From NCBI RefSeq assembly GCF_001456935.1, contig NZ_KQ758484.1, positions 252,793-316,792 on the forward strand: DNA of 64,000 bases, read 5' to 3'. This stretch comes from [Bacillus] enclensis. Its GTDB lineage: Bacteria; Bacillota; Bacilli; Bacillales; Bacillaceae_B. The position numbers were made by a program, and so were the translations under genes. The notes under the pieces were generated by a model, which saw nothing but the letters and a program-made list of their open reading frames with translations, made no database searches and was not told the origin of the DNA. This document shows positions 54,102 through 62,789 of the stretch, one piece after another; the stretch's first letter is position 1, and each line of letters opens with the position of its first letter.

Positions 54102-54170
54102 CGGCTTCAGGGTACCCAGGTATAGAAACACCGCTTCTGACTGACATTAAGTTGGAGGGGGTGTTTTTGT

Positions 54171-54308
54171 ATGGAAAATGGTCACGGCAAGAAGCGGACG
54201 GTTTCCGGAACAGATATTGAAGAAGTGAAAAAGCTGAACAGCGAGTCGGGGTTGACGTACAACCAGGTGAAACAACTCCTTGGCGGGCAGTACTCCCGGA
54301 AAAAATAA
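54171..54308 (+). CDS. 45-residue basic protein, possibly gamma-SASP-related
   Basis: The start at ATG 54171 follows GGAGGGGGTG. The product is small, hydrophilic and basic, with TVSGTDIEEVKKLNSESGLTY in the middle and a tail ending QYSRKK. The T-D-x2-E-V-K-x2-N-x2-S spacing echoes the repeat of gamma-type small acid-soluble spore proteins; this is a resemblance only. It has its own terminator and no neighbours in the same unit. Confidence 0.62.
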   Translation: MENGHGKKRTVSGTDIEEVKKLNSESGLTYNQVKQLLGGQYSRKK

Positions 54309-54346
54309 CTTAAAGCACCGGGCTGATGCTCTATGAGTTGCTTTAG

Positions 54347-54391
54347 AAAAGCGCACTTGAATTCTACATGGAATTCACAGTGCGTTTTTTG
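54347..54391 (+). terminator. Terminator of the 45-residue protein gene
   Basis: AAAAGCGCACT pairs with AGTGCGTTTT, extended by GAATTC/GAATTC arms, followed by six Ts. Confidence 0.85.
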
Positions 54392-54475
54392 TCTTGCAGA
54401 TCAACATTTTTTGTTGTTATTTCAAATTATTGGATATAAAATGATTTTATCAATCAGAATCAAAGGGGAATTAAC

Positions 54476-54931
54476 ATGAGTATAGAGCTGTTTTCAGAGA
54501 GGTTAAAACTAATTCCTTGCAGTGATGAGGCATTCGCAACTCACTCTGCTCAAGACTACGAACTTGGACCTCACATCGAAATGCACCTTGAAGAATTAAA
54601 AGAAGACCCATCTGTGTTTGGGTGGGGTGTCTGGTTTGTAATCGATAAACAAACGAATAAAATCATTGGAGATATGGGGTTTAAAGGCAAGCCTGATGAA
54701 GAAAATTCCGTAGAAGTCGGTTACGGGATAAAAGCTTCTGAACAAAATAAAGGATATGCAACAGAAGCATTAACATGTCTCATTGAATGGGCACTTCATT
54801 CTCATTCTGTAGATAAAATAGTTGCTGAATGCCTGGAGGATAATATCCCTTCCATTAAAGTATTAGAGAAACTGAATATGACAAAAACCGGAAAAGTTAA
54901 TGATATGCTTTATTGGCAGCTGGATAAATAA
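54476..54931 (+). CDS. GNAT acetyltransferase, RimJ/RimL type
   Basis: This 151-residue acetyltransferase starts SIELFSERLKLIPCSDEAF and has GDMGFKGKPDEENSVEVGYGIKASEQNKGYATEALTCLIEWAL, the RimJ-like core with Q-N-K-G-Y-A-T-E-A. AECLEDNIPSIKVLEKLNM ends the fold. GGGGAA precedes the ATG. Codon use is more AT-rich than neighbouring genes, so later acquisition is possible. The acceptor is unknown. Confidence 0.85.
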   Translation: MSIELFSERLKLIPCSDEAFATHSAQDYELGPHIEMHLEELKEDPSVFGWGVWFVIDKQTNKIIGDMGFKGKPDEENSVEVGYGIKASEQNKGYATEALTCLIEWALHSHSVDKIVAECLEDNIPSIKVLEKLNMTKTGKVNDMLYWQLDK

Positions 54932-55016
54932 TCTGTGTGAAAAGAGGTTGGGACTAAAAAAATCATCATTTAAATACGAACAATAGTAGTAGGTTCTTAA
55001 TACCGCTAATGATTTC

Positions 55017-55390
55017 CGTGCAAGACTTCGCTTTCCGCGGGCGGTTGGTGAGCCTACTCGTCGCTCTGCTCCTGCGGGTTAGGAAAACGGAAGGGCTTTG
55101 GTCAGAGGCTGGTGGCATAAGGCGAATCGACCACGAAGGCGTTCTTTGCCTTCTTGGGCGAGTTGACTTATGTCATGTGCCTCTAAGCACTGGAGCTGGA
55201 CAAATAGAAAAGCGGAAGCGGCTCGCCCAGAGGCGACAAGCATAAGGCGAGAAAGCCGGAAAGGCGTACTTTGCCTTTATGGCTTTCTTGACTTATGACC
55301 TCGAGCCTCTAGCCGCTGGAGCTGGACAAGTCTCACCTAACTCGCTTTTCCCGCAGGAATCTTCGTCCTGCACTCCAATCAACCGCTAGA
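55017..55390. repeat. Composite intergenic repeat: two hairpin elements nested in a third
   Basis: The outer GC-rich repeat begins near 55017 (CTTTCCGCGGGC at 55031, CTCCTGCGGGTT to 55080) and resumes at 55331 (CTCACC, then CCCGCAGGAATCTTCG and CTGCACTCCAATCAACCGC to 55386). Between its halves lie two related ~120-bp elements, at 55083-55204 and 55209-55330. Both have the order GGAAG...CAGAGGC...GCATAAGGCGA...AAGGCGT-CTTTGCCTT...TTGACTTATG...GCCTCTA...CTGGAGCTGGACAA. The second copy folds into a near-perfect hairpin (AGAAAGCC / GGCTTTCT, AGCGGCT / AGCCGCT). Confidence 0.78.
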
Positions 55391-55408
55391 AATTTTTTAA
55401 ACAGATTA

Positions 55409-55457
55409 AAAACCCGAACTGAGTTGCCTCATTTTGTGCAAATTAGTTCGGGTTTTA
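55409..55457 (-). terminator. Terminator of the cation/proton antiporter gene
   Basis: On the minus strand AACCCGAACT pairs with AGTTCGGGTT, followed by TTTAATC. The 10-bp arms equal those of the hairpin at 36541. The remaining part of 54932-55496 outside the repeats shows no gene. Confidence 0.75.
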
Positions 55458-55496
55458 TTCAGACTAAAACATTTTTGTCCCAGCTTCTTTTTGTTT

Positions 55497-57359
55497 TTAT
55501 TTTACATTCCCATTCTGATTGTTCTCACGCTGTTCTGCAAGCTTCTCGTTGATTTTTTTCATTTCCTTGCAGCGCTGGGTAAGACTTACGATGGTATCTC
55601 CCTGTTCGATCTTTGGAGATGCACCCTCGGTGAAGAATTCGATTCTGCCTGAAGGCTTCAGGGCGAATAGCAGCAGTGTATTTTCATCACGTTCTTCAAG
55701 ATAAGCCTCAAAGCGGTATTTTTCCGTGATGCTCGTCTTCCTGAACACATCTCCTCTTTCTATCCGCTTATTCAATTCTTCCCAAGTCACATTTTCCTGG
55801 AAGAGGATCCTTCCCCCGATGGTGTGAACCATGTCCTCAAGATCCACTTCCCCCTGATTGCGCAGGCTCAGCTGGAATAAATTATTCCTCCCGATTTCAG
55901 GGACAAAGGTGGTGCAGACAAGTGCATTATAAGAATCAAGTTCAGTTGCCGCAATCATATATTCATACGGTGTCAGATCGAGATAATACTCCGTCTGCTC
56001 CGAAAGGATTTCTCCTTTGTAAAAAGGTACTCCCGCTTTCCTTACCGGAATAAGACGCTGCCAGGATGAATCGGCAATCAAAACCGGAATCTTCAATTCC
56101 TGGAGTGTCTTTGCGAGTTCAGTACTGAAACTGTTGCCTCCGACAATCACAACACCCGGCTGCTCATCAATGGCAAGATCCAGCTTCTTGGCCAGCCACT
56201 TGATCGTGAACCCATGTGCCACGACAGTCGAGAATACGAGGGCAAACGTGAGCGACGTCAGGATCGATGCATCCTCGAATCCTTTTTCCAGCAGGACGGA
56301 AGCAAAGTAACTTGAAACCGTCAGTGCCACGATCCCCCTCGGAGCGATCCATCCGACAAGAAGCTTCTCTTTATTCGAAAGATCAGTCCCGATCGTAGAC
56401 AGCCAGATTGATAAAGGTCTGACAATGAAAAGCATCAGCAGAACGAATGCAACGATATTCCAATTAAAGATCCGCAGCAGCGTATCAACTGATAACGATG
56501 CTGTCAGCATGACGAAAATGGTCGATATCAGCAGCACCGAGATATTCTCCTTGAAATGGCGCATATCATCAATTGAAGAGATATGCATATTCGCCAGGGT
56601 CATCCCCATCACCGTTACTGCCAGTAGACCCGTTTCATGCATGATTTGGTCGGATATCGCAAAACTTGCAAGCACCAATACGAACACAACCGGCGACTTT
56701 AAAAATTCGGGGACATGTCCTTTTTCAAAAATGAAGGCAGTGAATTTCCCCACGAGCCATCCGAACACTCCTGCAAAAATGGATGCCGCAAAGAAAAGGA
56801 GCAATGAGGTTGCAGTGACATGTTCGCTGATCAGAAAGTTGATGATTTCAAATGCAAAGACAGCCAGTAATGCCCCAAACGGGTCTACCACGATCCCTTC
56901 CCATTTCAAAATCGCGGCAGGCCGCGGCTTCAGCTTTGCCTGCCTGAGAAGGGGCAGGATCACTGTCGGACCTGTCACAATGAACAATCCTCCGATGACA
57001 AATGCCACCGCCCATGACAATCCGGCTACATAGTGAGCGCCGAGAGAACCGAAAATCCAAGCCAGCAGTGCCCCGAATGTCACGATGCGGAAGACAGGTT
57101 TTCCAAGTCCCCTTACTTCACGGAAGTCGAGGTTCAAACTTCCCTCAAATAATATGATGGCCACGGCCAGCGACACGATCGGTTTGAACATATCACCGAA
57201 ATCAGCTTTTGGATCAATCAGCCCGAATATCGGCCCAACAAGTAGGCCTGCAATCGACATCACGACAATGGCAGGCATCCTGAATCGCCATGCGAGCCAT
57301 TGGGAAGCAATGCCGAGAAAACCGATTAGCATTAAGTTAAACAATATAGAATCAATCAT
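55497..57359 (-). CDS. CPA-type cation:proton antiporter with RCK domain
   Basis: This 620-residue protein has ~12 membrane helices (residues 1-390) of the Na+/H+ or K+/H+ exchanger family: GGLFIVTGPTVILPLLRQAKLKPRPAAILKWEGIVVDPFGALLAVF holds the ion-binding Asp, and VGWIAPRGIVALTVSSYFA is characteristic. A Rossmann-type TrkA/RCK domain follows (GVVIVGGNSFSTELAKTLQ at ~410) and a TrkA-C-like end (GRIEFFTEGASPKIEQGDTIVSL). ATG 57359 has AAAGGAGT 8 nt upstream; the longer frame is rejected. It probably serves pH or potassium balance under nucleotide control. Confidence 0.9.
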   Translation of the reverse strand: MIDSILFNLMLIGFLGIASQWLAWRFRMPAIVVMSIAGLLVGPIFGLIDPKADFGDMFKPIVSLAVAIILFEGSLNLDFREVRGLGKPVFRIVTFGALLAWIFGSLGAHYVAGLSWAVAFVIGGLFIVTGPTVILPLLRQAKLKPRPAAILKWEGIVVDPFGALLAVFAFEIINFLISEHVTATSLLLFFAASIFAGVFGWLVGKFTAFIFEKGHVPEFLKSPVVFVLVLASFAISDQIMHETGLLAVTVMGMTLANMHISSIDDMRHFKENISVLLISTIFVMLTASLSVDTLLRIFNWNIVAFVLLMLFIVRPLSIWLSTIGTDLSNKEKLLVGWIAPRGIVALTVSSYFASVLLEKGFEDASILTSLTFALVFSTVVAHGFTIKWLAKKLDLAIDEQPGVVIVGGNSFSTELAKTLQELKIPVLIADSSWQRLIPVRKAGVPFYKGEILSEQTEYYLDLTPYEYMIAATELDSYNALVCTTFVPEIGRNNLFQLSLRNQGEVDLEDMVHTIGGRILFQENVTWEELNKRIERGDVFRKTSITEKYRFEAYLEERDENTLLLFALKPSGRIEFFTEGASPKIEQGDTIVSLTQRCKEMKKINEKLAEQRENNQNGNVK

Positions 57360-57483
57360 CGCGTACTCCTTTGATGTATGAATTAGCAAATTCGCTGCTG
57401 TAATGATGGCATTATGCTTATGGAACATGATAATCGGTAAGGGCGGTTCGTTGCAAAAGATAAGAATCCTAGTATGTGTTAGT

Positions 57484-58812
57484 TTACATTTTTACCGCTG
57501 ATTTTAACCAAATAGTCGTTTCCAATTCTCTGCATATCGTCACATAATGAAGAAGAGCACTCAATACTGCACCTGCATTCATGCCGATGATGACCCCTGT
57601 CATGCCGAAATCAGGCTGAGACCCGAGTATGTAAATCAGGCTGAAGGAAAATATGCTTGCCCAAACCGTATGGATCAGTGCATCCTTTACCAGACCGAGA
57701 CCGATGAGAAAAGCCTGGAGTGGAAGCACTAGAAAATGAAAGAAAAAATACGGCCACAGCAGCTTGAGGTAAAACGCAGAGGTAGTCGAGTGGAAAAACG
57801 TCACAGTGATATAGTCACCCAGCAAATAATAGATGGCAACTGCCGGCACCCCGTACCCAAGCGTGATCCACATCACCTGCTTCAAGTGCTGGAGGATCCC
57901 CTCCCCATCATTCGCCGAAGCTTTCTCGGAAATCGTCGGTATCAGGACGATCAACAGCGAAAAAGCGATAAATGAAGGGAAAAAGCCGATAGTCAATGCA
58001 ATCCCGGCCATCATGCCAAAATGTTCATTCGCTTCTACCGCCCCCATCCCTGCGTGGACGAGTGCCAATTTTATAAGAAAAGGCTGAACGGCATGGGTAA
58101 AAGCATGAAAAATCCTCAGGACAGTGGTCGGGACAGAGACGGATAATATCGACCTCCTCATCTCCCCCTTCGATAAACGAACATGCGGGATACCTTCCTT
58201 CCCTTTACCCCTCCGGTTAAGAATGTAAGCCTGTATCAAATAAATAAATACGACCGCTTCACTGGCGACCAGCGTACATAATGCAATAAAGATGGATGTA
58301 TCGCTTGTGAAGGATAAAAATTGATAAATGGAAACCAGGAGGATCAGCTGTATCCCTTTACGCAGAAAATTGGCGACCGCGATCTTCCGCATCTGCTGGA
58401 CCCCCATAAAATACCCCCTTGTGATCGAGGTAAACGCCACAATAGGAATAACAGCCAGGATCAGCCAGCGGATACCCGCATGAATCCCTTGGAACAGAGG
58501 GGTCCACATATAGACAAGAACCATTCCGATTAAAAGGAAAATCGTCGTCAGCACGGCAAACCTGAACACATACTGAAGCATGCCGCGATGATACTTCTCA
58601 TCCTTTTCCGCAATGAACTTCGACAAGCTGATCGGCAGCTCCATACTTGAGAGAATCACCACCAAAAAAACCGTCGGCAAAATCGACATATATGTACCAA
58701 GTCCCGCCTCCCCGAGTTCACGTGCTAAAATCATATTGATCATGAACTCGACCAATTCTCCAAAAAAAGCCGTTATCACAAGCACCAGCGTGCCTTTTAA
58801 AAACAAACTCAT
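57484..58812 (-). CDS. Polysaccharide/lipid flippase of the SpoVB/MATE-like family
   Basis: This 442-residue protein has ~14 membrane helices and belongs to the MVF/PST group: residues 1-60 are SLFLKGTLVLVITAFFGELVEFMINMILARELGEAGLGTYM, a typical first helix pair, and ISLSKFIAEKD follows. Members such as SpoVB and MurJ-like proteins flip lipid-linked saccharides. ATG 58812 lies ~9 nt after AAGGTGG; the longer frame lacks a ribosome binding site. No sporulation promoter is recognised. Confidence 0.85.
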   Translation of the reverse strand: MSLFLKGTLVLVITAFFGELVEFMINMILARELGEAGLGTYMSILPTVFLVVILSSMELPISLSKFIAEKDEKYHRGMLQYVFRFAVLTTIFLLIGMVLVYMWTPLFQGIHAGIRWLILAVIPIVAFTSITRGYFMGVQQMRKIAVANFLRKGIQLILLVSIYQFLSFTSDTSIFIALCTLVASEAVVFIYLIQAYILNRRGKGKEGIPHVRLSKGEMRRSILSVSVPTTVLRIFHAFTHAVQPFLIKLALVHAGMGAVEANEHFGMMAGIALTIGFFPSFIAFSLLIVLIPTISEKASANDGEGILQHLKQVMWITLGYGVPAVAIYYLLGDYITVTFFHSTTSAFYLKLLWPYFFFHFLVLPLQAFLIGLGLVKDALIHTVWASIFSFSLIYILGSQPDFGMTGVIIGMNAGAVLSALLHYVTICRELETTIWLKSAVKM

Positions 58813-58934
58813 AGATCCGGACCACCTTCGAATATGATAATTCATTGTATGAGGGTTGTCCGGTGATTATGTGTTTGCGGGTTGGCGGGTTATTTGGGGA
58901 TTGGATTGGGTGAGCGGTGCCTTGGGAGAGTGGT

Positions 58935-59095
58935 GCCTGGCTCGGATAGGGGTGATTGAGCCTGGCTCAGATATGGTGAATTGAGCCTGGCTCAGAGTGG
59001 AGGTTTTGAGCCAGGCTGAGAACTGCTGTTTTGAGCCTGGCTCTATTGGGATGATATGAGCCAGGCTCAGGATGCCTGGATTGAGCCTGACTCAA
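58935..59095. repeat. Exact 25-bp-period array of the palindrome GAGCCTGGCTC
   Basis: GCCTGG/GCCAGG begins at 58935, 58960, 58985, 59010, 59035, 59060 and 59085: seven copies exactly 25 bp apart. The 11-bp word GAGCCWGGCTC is self-complementary and appears with either central base; the ~14-bp spacers vary, often with TTGATT/TTTT elements. It lies in the 671-bp gap between the RND and flippase genes. Confidence 0.85.
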
Positions 59096-59183
59096 CTTCG
59101 TAGCCTCAACCTCGTGAGTTCGGATTTGAACGCTCGGCTTAGAAGCAGCTGCGCGGCGGCTCGCTGGGAGTCTGGTGAAATTT

Positions 59184-59300
59184 GTCGATTTTTGAAGAAT
59201 CGTCGGTATCACGGAAAAATTGTCGATAAAAATGAATTTTGGTCGATAAACCCTCACTTTCTCGATAACCACTCAAAAAACGCTGATAACTCACATTTCG
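59184..59300 (+). repeat. 20-bp-period degenerate array, word GTCGATAAA
   Basis: GTCGAT/GTCGGT/CTCGAT occurs at 59184, 59202, 59222, 59242 and 59261, with a weaker unit at 59282. Cores include GATT...GAATC (59188) and AAAAT-GA-ATTTT (59229). The word is nearly the same as that of the array at 8771 (GTCGGTAAA). Confidence 0.72.
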
Positions 59301-59309
59301 CCATCCGTG

Positions 59310-59345
59310 GTGCCTGGCACAATCACCCATTATTGTGCCAGGCAC
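59310..59345. repeat. 14-bp perfect inverted repeat containing GTGCCTGGCAC
   Basis: GTGCCTGGCACAAT (59310-59323) and ATTGTGCCAGGCAC (59332-59345) flank an 8-nt loop. Each arm contains a GTGCCWGGCAC palindrome, similar in plan to the GAGCCWGGCTC word of the neighbouring array. No T run follows, so it is not a simple terminator. A C-rich tract follows to about 59430. Confidence 0.75.
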
Positions 59346-59431
59346 ACCCCCCACTCATATAATTGGAGCAATTCCTCCCTCACATTCGTCCAAATTCACC
59401 CTCCACACATAAAAATCCATCCCCTCCCCCA

Positions 59432-59466
59432 TAAAAAAACAGCCCCCGCACCAAGCGGGAGCTGTC
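59432..59466 (-). terminator. Terminator of the RND pump gene
   Basis: On the minus strand ACAGCTCCCGC pairs with GCGGGGGCTGT, followed by TTTTTTT. Confidence 0.88.
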
Positions 59467-59483
59467 CATCTTACCTTTATATC

Positions 59484-62400
59484 TTATACTTCTTCTGTCA
59501 CGTTCTTTTTACGGGACAATTTCCGTTTCAATTTCATTAAAATCTCATACACGATCGGTACGACGATAAGCGTCAGCAGCGTCGAGCTTGTCAGTCCGCC
59601 GATAACCGTCACACCGAGGCCTTTCGAGATAAGTCCGCCGCCTTCAAGACCAAGAGCGAGCGGGAACAATGCCCCTATTGTTGCGATCGCCGTCATCAGG
59701 ATCGGACGCAGACGGGTCGCGCCTGCTTCAAGGAGGGCTTCGCGTGTTGATAACCCTTCTTTTTCCTTATGAATGACCCGGTCGATCAACACAATGGCAT
59801 TTGTTACGACGATACCGATCAGCATCAGTGCTCCGATCATGGAAGAAATACTAATGGTTTCCCCGGAGATCAGCAGTGCGACAAGGGCACCTGTGACCGC
59901 GAATGGAAGCGAGAACAGGATGGCAAATGGCGCAAGGCCGCCGCCGAATGTAATGACCAGGATCAGATAGACAATCGCGATCGCCGCTAGCATCGCAAGA
60001 CCCAGTTGCGTGAATGATTCCTGGATATCCTCTGTCACTCCGCCCATGTTTACTTCAACACCCGATGGAAGGTCAAGATCTTTAATTCCTTTCTGGATGG
60101 CAGCAGAAGCTTTGGAAACATCGCTTGAGCTCAGTTCTCCGCTGACTTTCGCGTACACCTTGCCGTCACGTCTTGAGACAGTATCGGATGTTTCTCCTTC
60201 TTCGACCTTCACGACCTCTTCGATCGGCACTTCCATACCCAGCGGAGATTGAATCGTTTTGCCGGTCAGATCTTCAATGTTTTCATATTCTTCTTTTTCA
60301 ACATCAAGATAGACATTTACGTCTTCCCCGTCTTTCTCGATTGTTGTCAGGACAGGCCGTTCGCGGGTCTGGCCAAGTTCCATGGCAATCTGGCCCGCAG
60401 TCAGGCCATACTGGCTCAGTTTTTCCTGATCTGCAACAAGCGAGTATTCTTCATAAGACTCGGAGATGCTTGAATCCACTTTTTTAACATCCTTGATGTC
60501 TTTCATCTTATCCTGGACATCATTTACAACAGGTTCGATTTCTTCGAGCGTGTCACCGTACACAAATACGACGATTTCATTGCTGCCTGCACTCGCGGAG
60601 AAATCCTGCTGTGCCCACTCGCCTTTATCTGTCTGTTTCTGAAGGTCCTGGATGACTTTTTCTTTTTCATCTGCAAAATTTTCTGTGTCGTCATTGTATT
60701 CCACAAAGAAGATGGCATCGCTTGTGCTGCCGGGATTCATCGGGTTTTCCCCTCCGACTGAATACTGGATCGTTTCTGCACCTTTACGATCCTGCAGATA
60801 TTCTTCCGCTTTACCTGCGATTTCCATTACATCTTCTTTCGTCTGACCAGGATCCGGCTTATACGTAGCCATCATCATTTTTTCTTCATCGGAAGGGATG
60901 AAGCTGACTCCGATGAGGGGAACGAGGAACAAGCTTCCCACAAGCATCGCCACTGCAAGGAGTGATGTGATGATTTTGTGATTCAGCGTCCAATTCAGTA
61001 CTCCTTTGTACCAGTTCGCCAGGCGGCTGGGCTTCTCTTTATGCTTCTTGCCTGCACCTTTTTTGAACATGGAATGCGCAAGCATCGGCACGATGGTCAC
61101 GGCAACGAGAAGTGATGCCAGCAGGGCAAACACAATCGTCAATGCAAATGGAAGGAAGAGCTCCCCTACCATGCCGGAAACCAGTGCAAGCGGAAGGAAT
61201 ACCGCGATCGTAACGATCGTTGAAGACATGATCGGCACGAACATTTCTTTCGTTGCTTCACGGATCAATTCTTTCCCTTTCAGCATTTCACCTTTCAGGG
61301 ACATTCTTCGGTAGATGTTCTCCACTACGACAATGGAGTCATCGATGACGCGTCCGATGGCTACCGTCATCGCACCAAGCGTCATGATATTCAGCGTGAT
61401 GTCCATTTGATTCAACACTAAAATCGCAATTAAAAGCGATAAAGGAATCGAGATGACCGAAATGATCGTCGATTTTATGTCACGCAGGAACAGAAGGATG
61501 ATGATGACCGCGAATACTGCCCCGAACAATGCTTTATTCAGCATCGTACTGACGGACTGTTCAATCGGTTCACCCTGGTCAAAGGTAGAGATGATCTCGA
61601 TATTATCGATATCTCCCTCGAATTTCTTCACTTCGTCCTTAACCGCATTTACAACATCGACGGTATTGGCATCAGCCGCCTTTACGATTTGTACGCCGAT
61701 GGATTCTTTCCCGTTCGTTCTTGAAACCGATTCGGCTTTACCGGTCACCTCGATGTTGGCGATCTCTCCCAGTTCAACCGTAGGGATCTTCACATCGGCA
61801 GGCATGTTCTGCTGCGGAGCCGCCTGCTGAGTTGGTGCCTGTTGGTCCTGTGTACCCTGGGACGGTGCCATGCCCTCTCCGCCGGACGGCGTCACAGGAA
61901 TTTTGATTTCTTTTAAATCTTCCAAAGTGGAGATATTCCCGTCAACGAGAACCGACTTCTGGGTATCACCAAACGTATAAAGACCGAGCGGCGCCGTTAC
62001 ATCGGAGCCCTTGATCATATTTTTGACCGTTTCTTCATCAAGGCCGTATTTCGTCAGTTTTTCCTGGTCAAATACCAGATTGGCTTCTTGGATTTCCTGT
62101 CCGGAAACCTGAACAGAAGCTACACCGTCAAGACCTTCAAGTCCCGGAATAATGGTCTCTTCAACTGTAGAAGTCAACTGGGCAAGTGACTGATCCTCGT
62201 TTGCGACACTCAACGCGATGACCGGAAAAGCGTTCATACTGATTCTTGTCACATCAGGATCCTGGACGCCTTCAGGAAATGAAACTTCGGATAAAGCTTC
62301 TTCTACTTCTGTCTTTGCTTCATCCATATCTTTTGAAAATTTGTATTCAATTTGGACGGAAGATGCGTTTTGAAAAGATGAGGAACTCACCACATTCACA

Positions 62401-62630
62401 CCGTCCAGGTTTTCCAGACGTTTTTCAATCGGTTCAGAGACTTTATCTGCCACATCTTCAGGCGCTGCGCCCGGGTAGACAGTCGTCACACTGACAACCG
62501 GTACATTGATATTTGGAAGTGTTTCAAGCTTCATATTAAACCCTGAATATAAGCCTGCCACGATGACGATGATGGTCATCAGCCAAACAGCAAACTTATT
62601 CTTAAGCACAAAATTGATTATACTGTTCAC
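59484..62630 (-). CDS. swrC: RND-type efflux permease (SwrC/AcrB-like)
   Basis: This 1048-residue inner-membrane pump of the HAE-RND family has 12 membrane helices and two large external loops. The proton-relay Asp pair is visible in AIGRVIDDSIVVVENIYRRM, and ETLPNINVPVVSVTTVYPGAAPEDV is the usual N-terminal periplasmic-porter start. An unusual Gln/Pro-rich insert (GGEGMAPSQGTQDQQAPTQQ...) lies near residue 255-285. In B. subtilis the homologue SwrC (YerP) exports surfactin and drugs. No membrane fusion protein gene is adjacent. The GTG start has only a distant AAGGGA. It is divergent from a TetR gene. Confidence 0.9.
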   Translation of the reverse strand: MNSIINFVLKNKFAVWLMTIIVIVAGLYSGFNMKLETLPNINVPVVSVTTVYPGAAPEDVADKVSEPIEKRLENLDGVNVVSSSSFQNASSVQIEYKFSKDMDEAKTEVEEALSEVSFPEGVQDPDVTRISMNAFPVIALSVANEDQSLAQLTSTVEETIIPGLEGLDGVASVQVSGQEIQEANLVFDQEKLTKYGLDEETVKNMIKGSDVTAPLGLYTFGDTQKSVLVDGNISTLEDLKEIKIPVTPSGGEGMAPSQGTQDQQAPTQQAAPQQNMPADVKIPTVELGEIANIEVTGKAESVSRTNGKESIGVQIVKAADANTVDVVNAVKDEVKKFEGDIDNIEIISTFDQGEPIEQSVSTMLNKALFGAVFAVIIILLFLRDIKSTIISVISIPLSLLIAILVLNQMDITLNIMTLGAMTVAIGRVIDDSIVVVENIYRRMSLKGEMLKGKELIREATKEMFVPIMSSTIVTIAVFLPLALVSGMVGELFLPFALTIVFALLASLLVAVTIVPMLAHSMFKKGAGKKHKEKPSRLANWYKGVLNWTLNHKIITSLLAVAMLVGSLFLVPLIGVSFIPSDEEKMMMATYKPDPGQTKEDVMEIAGKAEEYLQDRKGAETIQYSVGGENPMNPGSTSDAIFFVEYNDDTENFADEKEKVIQDLQKQTDKGEWAQQDFSASAGSNEIVVFVYGDTLEEIEPVVNDVQDKMKDIKDVKKVDSSISESYEEYSLVADQEKLSQYGLTAGQIAMELGQTRERPVLTTIEKDGEDVNVYLDVEKEEYENIEDLTGKTIQSPLGMEVPIEEVVKVEEGETSDTVSRRDGKVYAKVSGELSSSDVSKASAAIQKGIKDLDLPSGVEVNMGGVTEDIQESFTQLGLAMLAAIAIVYLILVITFGGGLAPFAILFSLPFAVTGALVALLISGETISISSMIGALMLIGIVVTNAIVLIDRVIHKEKEGLSTREALLEAGATRLRPILMTAIATIGALFPLALGLEGGGLISKGLGVTVIGGLTSSTLLTLIVVPIVYEILMKLKRKLSRKKNVTEEV

Positions 62631-62657
62631 TCTTTATTCATCCCTTCTCTTTCTGAC

Positions 62658-62753
62658 TGACTAGTCATAACATAGACTAATATAACTGACCGTACAGTCA
62701 ATAGTCAATACTTGTTAGAAAATAAAGGTTTATTTTTACTGACCAATCGGTCA
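62658..62753. promoter_or_regulatory. Three TetR-type operators between the pump and its regulator
   Basis: TGACTAGTCA (62658-62667), TGACCGTACAGTCA (62687-62700) and TGACCAATCGGTCA (62740-62753) are palindromes sharing TGAC/GTCA ends, spaced 29 and 53 bp apart. The layout suits binding by the adjacent TetR protein to shut off both its own gene and the pump. Confidence 0.75.
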
Positions 62754-62789
62754 TAATGTAAATAAGGAGTTTACCGGGGAGAGAAAAGC

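Noticed and set aside
55009..55245. 78-residue ORF inside the composite repeat
   Set aside because: It is formed by the GC-rich repeat sequences and has no ribosome binding site.
56425..57033. 202-residue ORF opposite the antiporter gene
   Set aside because: It is the antisense image of hydrophobic helices and has no ribosome binding site; the minus-strand gene is clearly conserved.
58935..59095. CRISPR array
   Set aside because: The repeat word is 11 bp with a 25-bp step and ~14-bp related spacers, and no cas gene is in the window. The 20-bp arrays fail for the same reasons.
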